This document shows positions 55,576-63,385 of a stretch of 64,000 bases of DNA, one piece after another. The position numbers were made by a program, and so were the translations under genes. This stretch comes from a virus. The DNA lies in the IMG/VR virus record IMGVR_UViG_3300029915_000009, positions 1 to 64,000 of that record. One strand, written 5' to 3'. Numbering within the stretch: the first letter of the stretch is position 1; the number at the start of each line of letters is the position of its first letter. Under the pieces are notes generated by a model. It was not told the origin of the DNA. It did no database searches and saw nothing but the letters and a program-made list of their open reading frames with translations.

Positions 55576-55737
55576 ATGAATACTGAATATACATATGAAA
55601 TTTTGCCACCTATATTAATATGCGATAGATGGCTAGTTTATCGCTTAGATTATCGAGGGCTCGCCCAATTTTTACGAGTATTTGATACTGAAATCGAAGC
55701 TAAAAATTATATTTTGATAGAAAAATTATCCGAATGA
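55576..55737 (+). CDS. Small YP-family-like protein (array 3)
   Basis: A 53-aa protein (MNTEYTYEILPPILICDRWL) ending EIEAKNYILIEKLSE. It overlaps the next gene as ATGA. This third array uses the C-terminal form AEAxxxLLIxKLSE. Confidence 0.6.
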   Translation: MNTEYTYEILPPILICDRWLVYRLDYRGLAQFLRVFDTEIEAKNYILIEKLSE

Positions 55738-55970
55738 ATCTTGATACCAAATTAATAATTGAGATGTGCAAAAATTTTACGTTTTCCGAGATACAGCCAT
55801 TGCCGAAATTAATTAGAGAATATCGAATAGAAGAGCTGGGTAATTGGTATGGAATTCAAACTCGATTTCATTCAATATTGCGGGGCGGCTGGTATTATCT
55901 TAGCCCAGAGTTATATACAACGAAGGAAGAAGCGGAAGCTGCATTACTAATTTTAAAATTGTCCGAATAA
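55734..55970 (+). CDS. Small YP-family-like protein (array 3)
   Basis: A 78-aa protein ending KEEAEAALLILKLSE, with ELGNWYGIQTRFHSILRGGW in the middle. ATGA overlap with the gene before. Function unknown. Confidence 0.65.
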   Translation: MNLDTKLIIEMCKNFTFSEIQPLPKLIREYRIEELGNWYGIQTRFHSILRGGWYYLSPELYTTKEEAEAALLILKLSE

Positions 55971-55991
55971 TAAAACAGATTGGATTCACAA

Positions 55992-56243
55992 ATGAATGAA
56001 ACAAAATATCAAATTGGAGATCGGGTTGTAGTATACGGCAATATTTTTGATAGGTTTTCCGCTCGCACGCGAGAAGAGTGCATAGTAATGGCGTGTACTA
56101 ATACCAACCGTTGTTATAAAATACGAAGTTGCCGTATGCATAGAGTATTCTTTTTCCCGTTAGAACGATGGATAGACACGGTAGATATTTATGGCCGAAT
56201 TGCCACGGTGAGCGATCAACTAGATGATCGACTATCAGAATGA
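55992..56243 (+). CDS. Small protein (array 3)
   Basis: An 83-aa protein from the ATG at 55992 (MNETKYQIGDRVVVYGNIFD), a small beta-barrel-like start, ending SDQLDDRLSE like the array proteins. Function unknown. Confidence 0.6.
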   Translation: MNETKYQIGDRVVVYGNIFDRFSARTREECIVMACTNTNRCYKIRSCRMHRVFFFPLERWIDTVDIYGRIATVSDQLDDRLSE

Positions 56244-56395
56244 AATATAAGATAGAAAGTTATAAAACTATAACCGGGCTAATTAGATGGTGTATACGTC
56301 CTTATTTTAATGGACAATGGTATGTACGATCTGGCCCGTTTGCATCTGAAGCAGAAGCCAATTCTGCATTATTGATTATGAAATTATCCGAGTAA
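56240..56395 (+). CDS. Small YP-family-like protein (array 3)
   Basis: A 51-aa protein starting at the ATG overlapping the previous stop (MKYKIESYKTITGLIRWCIR) and ending SEAEANSALLIMKLSE. Its last 30 nt are nearly identical to the end of the next gene, a sign of recent duplication. Confidence 0.62.
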   Translation: MKYKIESYKTITGLIRWCIRPYFNGQWYVRSGPFASEAEANSALLIMKLSE

Positions 56396-56397
56396 TT

Positions 56398-56592
56398 ATG
56401 CCAAAACTTCAATCAACCTGGTATCTATCAGATGCCGTTGTTAACGCATATCCTACTAGAATATATCCAGCCGAAGGCAATACATTTGGTATTCAAGTTA
56501 ACATGCTTGAAGATTGGTTTTGGTTGAAGGATCGATATATTACTGCTCACGAAGCCAAGTCTGCATTATTGATTATGAAATTATCTGAATAA
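56398..56592 (+). CDS. Small YP-family-like protein (array 3, last gene)
   Basis: A 64-aa protein with VVNAYPTRIYPAEGN near the start (the YP box) and AHEAKSALLIMKLSE at the end. It links the array-3 C-terminus to the array-1 N-terminus. Function unknown. Confidence 0.66.
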   Translation: MPKLQSTWYLSDAVVNAYPTRIYPAEGNTFGIQVNMLEDWFWLKDRYITAHEAKSALLIMKLSE

Positions 56593-56602
56593 GAAAGATG
56601 TA

Positions 56603-57175
56603 ATGACAAAGAATTTATCATCACAAAAAATTAGTTTTATGGATTTAGAAATGTTATGCTGGCCGGATGGAAAATGCCCATTGGGCCAATCGAAGCATAT
56701 CATTCAAGTCGGTATATGTGAAATTGACTCATACGATTTGAAAATTACTCGAACAGCTAATTATTATATTCGTCCGAATTATAAAGATTTTGAAGTATCT
56801 GAGTATTGTACTAACCTCACCGGAATAACAAAAGAATTATTATTAAAAGAAGGGAGACGATTTTCGGATGTTATGAATACCATTCGAAATGAATTTTCTC
56901 CGCGAGGAAAAGTTTCTTACGCATGGGGATCGGACAATGATGCTATCATTGAGCAATGTTTAAAAGATAATATTGAAAATCCTTGGGGTAATACCGGTAT
57001 TTGGGATTTGGGTGTTATTTTTCGAAGTAACTATTCGATCAAGAAAAAATTGACGTTAGCAAATGCGTTAAAATATCTTCATTTAACATTCGAAGGAAAA
57101 CCGCATAGCGCAGTAACGGATGCTATTAATTTAGGAAGGCTGCATATTGAAATGATTCGAAAGATTCGAGGATAA
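56603..57175 (+). CDS. DEDDh 3'-5' exonuclease (ERI-1/RNase T-like)
   Basis: A 190-aa nuclease. Motif I is ISFMDLEMLCW (Asp and Glu), followed by IIQVGICEID. YIRPNYK and YCTNLTGIT are typical of the ERI-1/KapD-type fold. Motif II lies in YAWGSDNDAI and motif III is HSAVTDAINLGRL with His and Asp. It likely trims single-stranded RNA or DNA ends. It follows array 3 by 10 nt. Confidence 0.83.
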   Translation: MTKNLSSQKISFMDLEMLCWPDGKCPLGQSKHIIQVGICEIDSYDLKITRTANYYIRPNYKDFEVSEYCTNLTGITKELLLKEGRRFSDVMNTIRNEFSPRGKVSYAWGSDNDAIIEQCLKDNIENPWGNTGIWDLGVIFRSNYSIKKKLTLANALKYLHLTFEGKPHSAVTDAINLGRLHIEMIRKIRG

Positions 57176-57176
57176 T

Positions 57177-57611
57177 ATGAAAATAGAATTAGATAGGGAA
57201 GAAATTGAAACTCTTCTAAATTTATTATCGCCGTTCTCTAATCCGGATAGTTGGGATGATGAAAAGTTAACTCATCTTGAAAATCGAATTAAACACCAAT
57301 TGTCGAGGTTGTTTGCATTTTCAATGAGATATTCATCAAAGATATTCTTTCCTGGTGAATGGTCGATTGAATTACTACAGCAGTATATTTTAAGTAATTC
57401 GGATAAACCTATTTTTATATTTTGCGAGAACCGCGGTATTTTACCCAGTATAATTCAAGAGAATTTAAAGGTGTGGGCGGTCTTTATTTCGGCGAATTTT
57501 TTGGAAAGTAATAGGAATGACCGTATGACATTTTCAAATGGGAATACCGTTATTTTTGCTGATCCAGAAAAAGAATTGCGTGGGTACAATTTTGATGTGA
57601 TATTTTTGTAA
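57177..57611 (+). CDS. Protein of unknown function
   Basis: A 144-aa protein with an acidic helical N-terminus (MKIELDREEIETLLNLLSPF) and a beta-rich second half (KPIFIFCENRGILPSIIQEN). It begins one base after the exonuclease stop. Not recognised. Confidence 0.6.
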   Translation: MKIELDREEIETLLNLLSPFSNPDSWDDEKLTHLENRIKHQLSRLFAFSMRYSSKIFFPGEWSIELLQQYILSNSDKPIFIFCENRGILPSIIQENLKVWAVFISANFLESNRNDRMTFSNGNTVIFADPEKELRGYNFDVIFL

Positions 57612-57616
57612 CTGTA

Positions 57617-57625
57617 TGCTATAAT
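57617..57625 (+). promoter_or_regulatory. Extended -10 promoter of queD
   Basis: TGCTATAAT, 17 nt upstream of the ATG at 57643, with AGGAG in between. No good -35. Confidence 0.5.
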
Positions 57626-57642
57626 AAATTACTAGGAGATAT

Positions 57643-58191
57643 ATGAATATTATTTCAAAAGAAATTCGAATAGATTACGGCCACCGAGTGGCAAGACACC
57701 AAAATGCAGAAGGCGGACCAGGGAAATGTTCATCCTGTCACGGGCATTCGGGTGTGATTATTGCAGAAATGGTGGGTGAGTTATTCGGTAGCGGCCCGCA
57801 AACTGAAATGGTTCTTGATTATGGAATTCTTAAAAATTTAATGATGACCCATATTGATGCAATGTGCGATCATGCCATGATTATTTCCTTACAAGATGCG
57901 AAGTATGTTGGTCTGGCATATGAAGAGTCCTTGCCCTCAGCTAAGGGCATTATCTTTTCTGATTGGGTAAATAAAATTACGGAAACTGTTCGACAACATT
58001 CGTTTTGGTCAGGAAAAACTGCATTTGGTAAAACATATATTATTAATGAGTTTCCTACGGCGGAATCTTTGGCAGAACATTTTTTCTATATACTAGCGCC
58101 GCAAATTTTAGAAGCCACAAATAAACAGGCATACCTTACCGGTGTTACTTTTAAGGAAACGCCAACTTCTGTTGCAATTTATCGTCCATAG
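57643..58191 (+). CDS. queD: 6-carboxy-5,6,7,8-tetrahydropterin synthase (QueD)
   Basis: Second step of 7-deazaguanine (preQ0) synthesis. Zinc ligands are in DYGHRVARHQ and SCHGHSGVI (HGH); the catalytic CDHAMII and EFPTAESLAEHFF follow, as in QueD/PTPS. 182 aa includes an insert of about 45 residues before EFPT. Phages use the pathway to modify G in their DNA against restriction, or to support queuosine in tRNA. The other pathway genes (folE, queE, queC, DpdA-like) are not in the window. Confidence 0.9.
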   Translation: MNIISKEIRIDYGHRVARHQNAEGGPGKCSSCHGHSGVIIAEMVGELFGSGPQTEMVLDYGILKNLMMTHIDAMCDHAMIISLQDAKYVGLAYEESLPSAKGIIFSDWVNKITETVRQHSFWSGKTAFGKTYIINEFPTAESLAEHFFYILAPQILEATNKQAYLTGVTFKETPTSVAIYRP

Positions 58192-58219
58192 AAATTAATC
58201 TTTTAAACGCGGGTAGTTA

Positions 58220-58256
58220 GAAACGGCCAATCTTAGTGATTGGTCGTTTCTCTTTG
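58220..58256 (+). terminator. Intrinsic terminator after queD
   Basis: GAAACGGCCAATC, 5-nt loop, GATTGGTCGTTTC (one G-U pair), then TCTTTG. It separates the early/middle unit from the late fibre genes. Confidence 0.8.
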
Positions 58257-58359
58257 TAAAAAATATTCATTAACGTGAGCCGCCACATTTATGCGGCAGG
58301 CCACACAACTCGCTTATATCTACTAACTCTAGTTATTGGTTTTACATTTGCGAGTTGGA

Positions 58360-58367
58360 TATAAATA
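58360..58367 (+). promoter_or_regulatory. Late promoter TATAAATA of the fibre genes
   Basis: A perfect box 16 nt before the ATG at 58384; the GAGAGGA ribosome site lies between. Confidence 0.78.
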
Positions 58368-58383
58368 TAAGAGAGGAATCTTA

Positions 58384-59034
58384 ATGGCTATCAAGCAAAA
58401 TTCTAGAATTCAAATTCGTTCGGGCCTTCAGCAGAATTTGCCGCAATTGGCGAAAGGTGAACTTTGCTGGGCTGTAGATACTCAACGATTATTTGTTGGA
58501 AATGGAACCATCGTCGACGGCGCCCCATATTCTGGCAACACCGAAATTGTTACTGTTCCTAATTCAACGGAAACTAGTTCCGGCTCAGGTCTTCCGATTG
58601 CCGGAGTTCCGTCCGGCTCAGTTGATGGAAGCAATAATGTTTTTCATCTTCCATCCACGCCGATGGGAAATACATTAATTGTATGGAAAAATTTTCCATT
58701 AATACCTGGGGTAGGATATTCTATCGCCGGAAGCACAATTACTTTTACAGAAGCTCCGCAGCCGGACGATAATTTATATTTTTTTTATTGGCAGTATTTA
58801 ATATCTACTGGAAGTTCAACCGTATATGGAAATACTACGGTATCCGGCATTATAAATGGTGTCAACTTAATTTTTAATTTGGCATCTTTACCGTCAACGC
58901 CGGATTCACTTATTTTGACGTTAGGCGGGGTAGTCTTATCACAAAATGACGATTACACGTTATCGGGAACTACTATTACTATGTTTACAGCACCGCAAAC
59001 AAATTCTATATTGAAGGCTTATTATGTTAGCTAA
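58384..59034 (+). CDS. Fibre-associated protein with Mtd-N-like domain
   Basis: A 216-aa protein. The first 45 residues (NSRIQIRSGLQQNLPQLAKG, ELCWAVDTQRLFVGNG) match the N-terminal domain of the major-tropism-determinant/hyaluronidase-like fibre family. Two similar modules of about 65 residues follow (SVDGSNNVFHLPSTPMGNTL and SGIINGVNLIFNLASLPSTP, each ending in LILTLGG/WKNFP plus YTLSGTTITF-like strands). Overlaps the long fibre gene by 11 nt. Likely connects or decorates the tail fibre. Confidence 0.7.
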   Translation: MAIKQNSRIQIRSGLQQNLPQLAKGELCWAVDTQRLFVGNGTIVDGAPYSGNTEIVTVPNSTETSSGSGLPIAGVPSGSVDGSNNVFHLPSTPMGNTLIVWKNFPLIPGVGYSIAGSTITFTEAPQPDDNLYFFYWQYLISTGSSTVYGNTTVSGIINGVNLIFNLASLPSTPDSLILTLGGVVLSQNDDYTLSGTTITMFTAPQTNSILKAYYVS

Positions 59035-62000
59035 AAAATTATTATTCTTATTTTTATGTTTATTGCCCATTAATTTAATTGCCCAAAATATAACAACCGT
59101 TAACATCCATAATGGGGGAACCGGAGCAAATACCGCCGCAGGAGCTTGGGCAAATCTTTTTACTGGCGCCGGCATTGCGGCTAACTGTCCTGTATTAGCA
59201 ACCGCATCTAATGGAGCAATTACTTGCTCTAGTTTTACAGGATTGCCGTCTGGATGGACCGCAACAGGCAGTGGTAGTTCGCAGGTTGTAACAGCTCCTG
59301 GTACCTTCGCGGTAGGCACTCCGATCGCACCGTCGATTACCCTGGACGGGTCCACTGGTAATGGCACATTCTCAGGCACCGTCACGGCTGGCGCTGTGAA
59401 CAGTATTGTCTCTTCCTGCTCTTATGCTGGGGCGACCGCCGATGTGCAGATTACGGCGGCTCTCGCGGACATCTCTAGCGGCGGCACAGTGGATGCGCGA
59501 TGCTACGGAGCATTAACAATCTATATTGCGGCGCAGGTGCATGTTGCTCCGGGTAGCATGTCAGGGCCTTCCCAAACGTTGCTCTTTGATCCTGCCACCA
59601 ATGTACTTCCTTCGACAAACTCCACGAACATGTTCCTAAAGGGACCGAACGGAACGATCAAGGGCCTTCATACTACTTTTCCTAGCACAGCAGCTTATAC
59701 CGGGAAGGAAATCACAATCAACGAAAACTCTATTGATGGTGCCACGGGGGGAGTTGAGGACTTCAACTTCAATGTGAGTGCGGAGTCTGCCGAAGGGCAG
59801 CCGGGCGGTTATGGCATTTATGTATCTTCAACCGCCTCGTATTATGGCATTGCCTTCATTCCATTCAAGCACATCCGCTGCTACGGAGGTTATCGCTGCA
59901 TTTATATATCGGCTTCTTCTAACGGGTGGGTGAACGATAATATATTCGAAGATGTGCAGGCTACCGGAAGCGGGGCTGGAATCGAACTAAATGCCACGGG
60001 CAATCCTACTCTAGGCAATGCGATTAATAATACGTTTTTTGGCTATACCTATGAAAATCCGAGCGGAATTGGTGGTGTCGGAATTCTGTACTCAGGCACA
60101 AGTTTTATACAAAATAGCTTCATCGGCGGAGGCGCTTCTATAGACGGCACCGGCGCTGTATTTCAAAACACAAACACCTTTGCAGCTTCGATTGGAAGCT
60201 TAAGTTACTTCAGCCCGATATGGGGAAACGTCAGTAATAATAGTTTCGCTTCTGGTACAGCCACGAATGGAACGGCGACGACTTCTTTTCAGACTAACTC
60301 TTCTCTGCTCAATAATGGGGTTACTTCCGCTGGAGAGAATCTAACTGGCTACGGTTTCGGGGTAAACGGTGCTGGTGGAAACTATTACCAGCAGGGCGCA
60401 GCATTCGGTGCTTATCTCAAAACCTTCAACACAGCAGGTTTCAAGTGGTACTGCATGTACGGGTCCAATAATCCATCTCTCTGTGCGACGCTTGATCCAA
60501 GCGGAAATTTTCTAGTTCCAGGATCGATGTCTTCTCCGGCGATTATTCCTACTAACATCACTCCCAGCACGTCTCCGGTCTGCGCCAACGGCACAGGCGG
60601 GGCGCTTACAACGACGGGGTGCGCAGGCGGTAGCGGCAGCTATCTTCCCCTCACTGGCGGCACGCTGACCGGCGCACTCAGCGGCACCAGCGCATCGTTC
60701 TCAGGCAACGTCGCGGCTGGCGCTGTGAATGGAGTTTATTCTGTGGCACAGTTTCCCGGCGCAGATGTGGGTGCAAAGATCAATGCCTGCCTTGCCGCGC
60801 TGCCGTCTGGAAAAGGAACATGCGATACACGCGGACTTGGCACAGGCGTCTTCCCAATGGCGCAGATTACTATAGGGAACGGCCAGAAGTTACAATGCGA
60901 CTTTGGGCAGGAATTTCAGCCGACGACCGCCGCTGAAACGATGGTGATTCAGAACAACAATTCTATCATCACCGGATGTTGGTTTGACGCCTCAAATCAA
61001 GCGGCATTCTCTGGCGAAGTCATAAGCTATACTGACAATTACCGCGATGGAAGTCAGACAACCTTAGAGCACTCGAAACTCACCGCCTATCCCGTCAGAA
61101 CGGGCACTGCGATCTATATATCTGCAACGAACGCGGCTACGCAGTCGATTTACACGGTCGCGTTCAACGATGTGACGATTGAGGGCTTTCAATACGGTCG
61201 ATACCTCACAGCCACAACGACAGGTTTCATCAACTCGGTAAGCTTTAATGGGGTGCAGGATTCATATTCGATCATCGGCACGGAAATCAATCCGACATCG
61301 ACGGGACTGATAGCACGAAATAACTTTATCGCGGACAATTTTCAGGCCCTGATCCCCGGCGATATTGGAATCCAAATCGATGGAGCGGGCACCTGGCAGC
61401 AGAATTATTGGACCAACCTCTCTATCTGGGACACGAACAACGGGATCGTCATCAACAACACGACGACTAATGCAGGAAACTTCTTTTTCGGATCATTTGA
61501 TGGGTATGCTGTAACCGACCCAACAGGTACTAACACCTTTTGCAATCAATACAATGGAGTTTGCAAATATGGAAATACAATCACGCTGGAAGCAAGCTCT
61601 ATCCGCTCGTTTGGTAGCGTCGGGGGCGCTAATCTCTATGCAGGTGGCGTGCTTCCGTTCGCGTCTCAATCTGAGGCAATGGCGGGCTTCAACGCCTCCA
61701 CGGGAAACGGAGAGGCAGACTGGTACACGGGACTCTATACCGGGGCGTCTTCTTATGCCCATCAGTGGTGGGCTCCGAATAGCAGCGGAACTGCATGGCA
61801 GTCGCTTATGACGCTGAACGATTCGGGGACCCTGACTCCAATCGGAGGTTTGAGCACTCCGATCCTAACTGTAGGCTCGATTACATCTCCGGCAGCCACA
61901 TCAGCCACAGATTCCGCCTCGCTTGGACCAGAACTGACCACCAGCGGAACATGCAGCGGCACCGGCTGGACAGGGACTTATCCCAACTACGTTGCACCTG

Positions 62001-62974
62001 GAACGACCGCACCGCTGACTTGCACAGGATTTACGAGTGGAAGTTTTTACCAGATTTCGGCAGGAATAACAGGCAACACGGGCAGTGGGACGGTAACAGT
62101 CGCAATCGGGACAGCACAGACGTATACCAGCAGCACGGCGGCAAGCAGCACACTCACATTCAGTCCGAAGGCGAATGGAACTTCGCTTACCTACACGCCG
62201 ACTGCGGCTTTTAACGGGACGATAGCGATCAGCGCAAAGAAGATCAACCCCATCACAACCTTTTCGTACACGGGGAAAGACTCGACTGGCGCAGTATCGA
62301 CTACCATGCTGTATCAAGGCTTGGCTTCTTTGCACAACATTTTCGAGGGCGGGGGCGGAACATATAACACGACCGGCAGCTACAACTCCGCGCAGGGGTA
62401 CAATGCCCTCTACTCCAACACGACCGGCAACTACAACTCCGCGCAGGGGTACAATGTCCTCTACTCCAACACGACCGGCAACTACAACTCCGCGCAGGGT
62501 TACCAGGCTGGTCAATTTATCAGCGACGGTTCGACAGCCAACGCAACCTCTTCAAACAGCGTCTACCTAGGCGCTAACACGGAGGCAAAGGCCAGCGGCG
62601 ACACGAATGAAAATGTGATTGGCAACGGAGCAGTTGGGAACGGCAGCAACACCTCAACGGTGGGCAACACTGCAACGGTGGGAACCTGGTTGAACGGCAC
62701 TCAGCACATCACAGCAACAGCGCCCATAACCTCAGCGGGAACTATCGCGGCCTACTCCACCAATGCGGGTGGCGAGATCACCGGCCTGAGCGCGGCAACA
62801 TCCGTGACTATCACCTTTGCCAATTCTGGATGGACAAATGCGGCGTTTTGCACGGCGAACGCGAGTACAACGCTGGCAACCAACGTCTACAACAGCGCAC
62901 AAAGCAACACGGCGGTGACGTTCACCTTCCCATCACTGACCGGCAACCTCTTCTATCACTGCGAAGGAAACTAA
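59024..62974 (+). CDS. Long tail fibre / receptor-binding protein with two beta-helix modules
   Basis: A 1316-aa protein. Residues 1-20 (MLAKKLLFLFLCLLPINLIA) look like a Sec signal peptide. Residues 30-90 are AT-rich-coded and phage-like; from about residue 95 the DNA is GC-rich. Module 1 (about 98-535) and module 2 (about 545-985) each start with a SGxVxAGAVN segment followed by a pectate-lyase-type beta-helix entry (TADVQITAALADI and GADVGAKINACLAAL). LPLTGGTLTGALSG separates them (about 540). A beta-sandwich follows, then three YadA-like 17-residue repeats (SYNSAQGYNALYSNTTG; about 1115-1161) and a C-terminal tip. Binding or cutting of a surface polysaccharide is likely. Confidence 0.78.
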   Translation: MLAKKLLFLFLCLLPINLIAQNITTVNIHNGGTGANTAAGAWANLFTGAGIAANCPVLATASNGAITCSSFTGLPSGWTATGSGSSQVVTAPGTFAVGTPIAPSITLDGSTGNGTFSGTVTAGAVNSIVSSCSYAGATADVQITAALADISSGGTVDARCYGALTIYIAAQVHVAPGSMSGPSQTLLFDPATNVLPSTNSTNMFLKGPNGTIKGLHTTFPSTAAYTGKEITINENSIDGATGGVEDFNFNVSAESAEGQPGGYGIYVSSTASYYGIAFIPFKHIRCYGGYRCIYISASSNGWVNDNIFEDVQATGSGAGIELNATGNPTLGNAINNTFFGYTYENPSGIGGVGILYSGTSFIQNSFIGGGASIDGTGAVFQNTNTFAASIGSLSYFSPIWGNVSNNSFASGTATNGTATTSFQTNSSLLNNGVTSAGENLTGYGFGVNGAGGNYYQQGAAFGAYLKTFNTAGFKWYCMYGSNNPSLCATLDPSGNFLVPGSMSSPAIIPTNITPSTSPVCANGTGGALTTTGCAGGSGSYLPLTGGTLTGALSGTSASFSGNVAAGAVNGVYSVAQFPGADVGAKINACLAALPSGKGTCDTRGLGTGVFPMAQITIGNGQKLQCDFGQEFQPTTAAETMVIQNNNSIITGCWFDASNQAAFSGEVISYTDNYRDGSQTTLEHSKLTAYPVRTGTAIYISATNAATQSIYTVAFNDVTIEGFQYGRYLTATTTGFINSVSFNGVQDSYSIIGTEINPTSTGLIARNNFIADNFQALIPGDIGIQIDGAGTWQQNYWTNLSIWDTNNGIVINNTTTNAGNFFFGSFDGYAVTDPTGTNTFCNQYNGVCKYGNTITLEASSIRSFGSVGGANLYAGGVLPFASQSEAMAGFNASTGNGEADWYTGLYTGASSYAHQWWAPNSSGTAWQSLMTLNDSGTLTPIGGLSTPILTVGSITSPAATSATDSASLGPELTTSGTCSGTGWTGTYPNYVAPGTTAPLTCTGFTSGSFYQISAGITGNTGSGTVTVAIGTAQTYTSSTAASSTLTFSPKANGTSLTYTPTAAFNGTIAISAKKINPITTFSYTGKDSTGAVSTTMLYQGLASLHNIFEGGGGTYNTTGSYNSAQGYNALYSNTTGNYNSAQGYNVLYSNTTGNYNSAQGYQAGQFISDGSTANATSSNSVYLGANTEAKASGDTNENVIGNGAVGNGSNTSTVGNTATVGTWLNGTQHITATAPITSAGTIAAYSTNAGGEITGLSAATSVTITFANSGWTNAAFCTANASTTLATNVYNSAQSNTAVTFTFPSLTGNLFYHCEGN
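59315..59401 (+). repeat. Fibre-module homology segment, copy B
   Basis: Matches the left fibre gene (251-334, minus) at 66 of 75 aligned positions. It marks the AT-rich/GC-rich border of this gene. Confidence 0.8.
60692..60729 (+). repeat. Fibre-module homology segment, copy C (short)
   Basis: TTCTCAGGCAACGTCGCGGC and the following GGCTGGCGCTGTGAAT-like bases repeat 59364-59401 within the same gene. It starts the second beta-helix module. Confidence 0.75.
62366..62505 (+). repeat. 51-nt in-frame tandem repeats
   Basis: Units at 62366-62416 and 62417-62467 differ by two bases; a third partial unit follows from 62468. They code for the YadA-head-like motif NTTGxYNSAQGYNxLYS. Confidence 0.88.
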
Positions 62975-62982
62975 GGAGCATC

Positions 62983-63354
62983 ATGGCAGACAGAATCACA
63001 ACTATGCAGAGCAACTCGGATGGGAGCTACGACTTCGGCTTCCTGTTTGATAACGGCGCGGGAATCACCGGGGAGACGGATGTTAATGTTCTCGCTCCAA
63101 TCGGCACCCCAGCGGTCTACGCCAGCGACGGAATTACGATCCTGACGGCGGCTGTCCCTGCGGAGAGCGGTTCTCACCCATCCAATTACTGGGCAAGCAT
63201 GGTGTCGGGGGCTGAGGTCCAGTCAAGCAGTCATCATATCTGGATCAAGAACGTGGAGATCAGCTACATCTGGAGCACAGGTAGGTCCATAATGAAACTT
63301 CCTCCCCCATCCTTGTTTTTAGACCAAATAGGTAACTACATTAACAGGCTCTAA
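62983..63354 (+). CDS. Small fibre-associated protein, chimeric C-terminus
   Basis: 123 aa from the ATG at 62983 (AAGGAG ribosome site). Residues 1-100 are GC-rich-coded (MADRITTMQSNSDGSYDFGF, SASD-type loop, SHPSNYWASM). After about 63280 the DNA becomes AT-rich and the protein ends in an unrelated tail (KLPPPSLFLDQIGNYINRL). The gene was probably cut by the recombination that inserted the fibre module. Function unknown; may be a fibre chaperone or tip. Confidence 0.6.
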   Translation: MADRITTMQSNSDGSYDFGFLFDNGAGITGETDVNVLAPIGTPAVYASDGITILTAAVPAESGSHPSNYWASMVSGAEVQSSSHHIWIKNVEISYIWSTGRSIMKLPPPSLFLDQIGNYINRL

Positions 63355-63372
63355 ATCTACTATTTTTCAAAG

Positions 63373-63380
63373 CATAAATA
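63373..63380 (+). promoter_or_regulatory. Late promoter CATAAATA, leaderless spacing
   Basis: CATAAATA, five bases, then the ATG at 63386. Confidence 0.58.
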
Positions 63381-63385
63381 TACTT

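Noticed and set aside
62366-62505. Regular direct repeats, CRISPR-like at first sight
   Set aside because: Units are contiguous 51-nt in-frame repeats without spacers, coding for YadA-like fibre motifs.
61901-62515. Minus-strand frame with repeated peptide
   Set aside because: It mirrors the tandem repeats of the fibre gene on the other strand; no promoter or ribosome site.
58384-62974. Diversity-generating retroelement, suggested by the Mtd-like N-terminal domain
   Set aside because: No reverse transcriptase and no template/variable repeat pair was found near the fibre genes.
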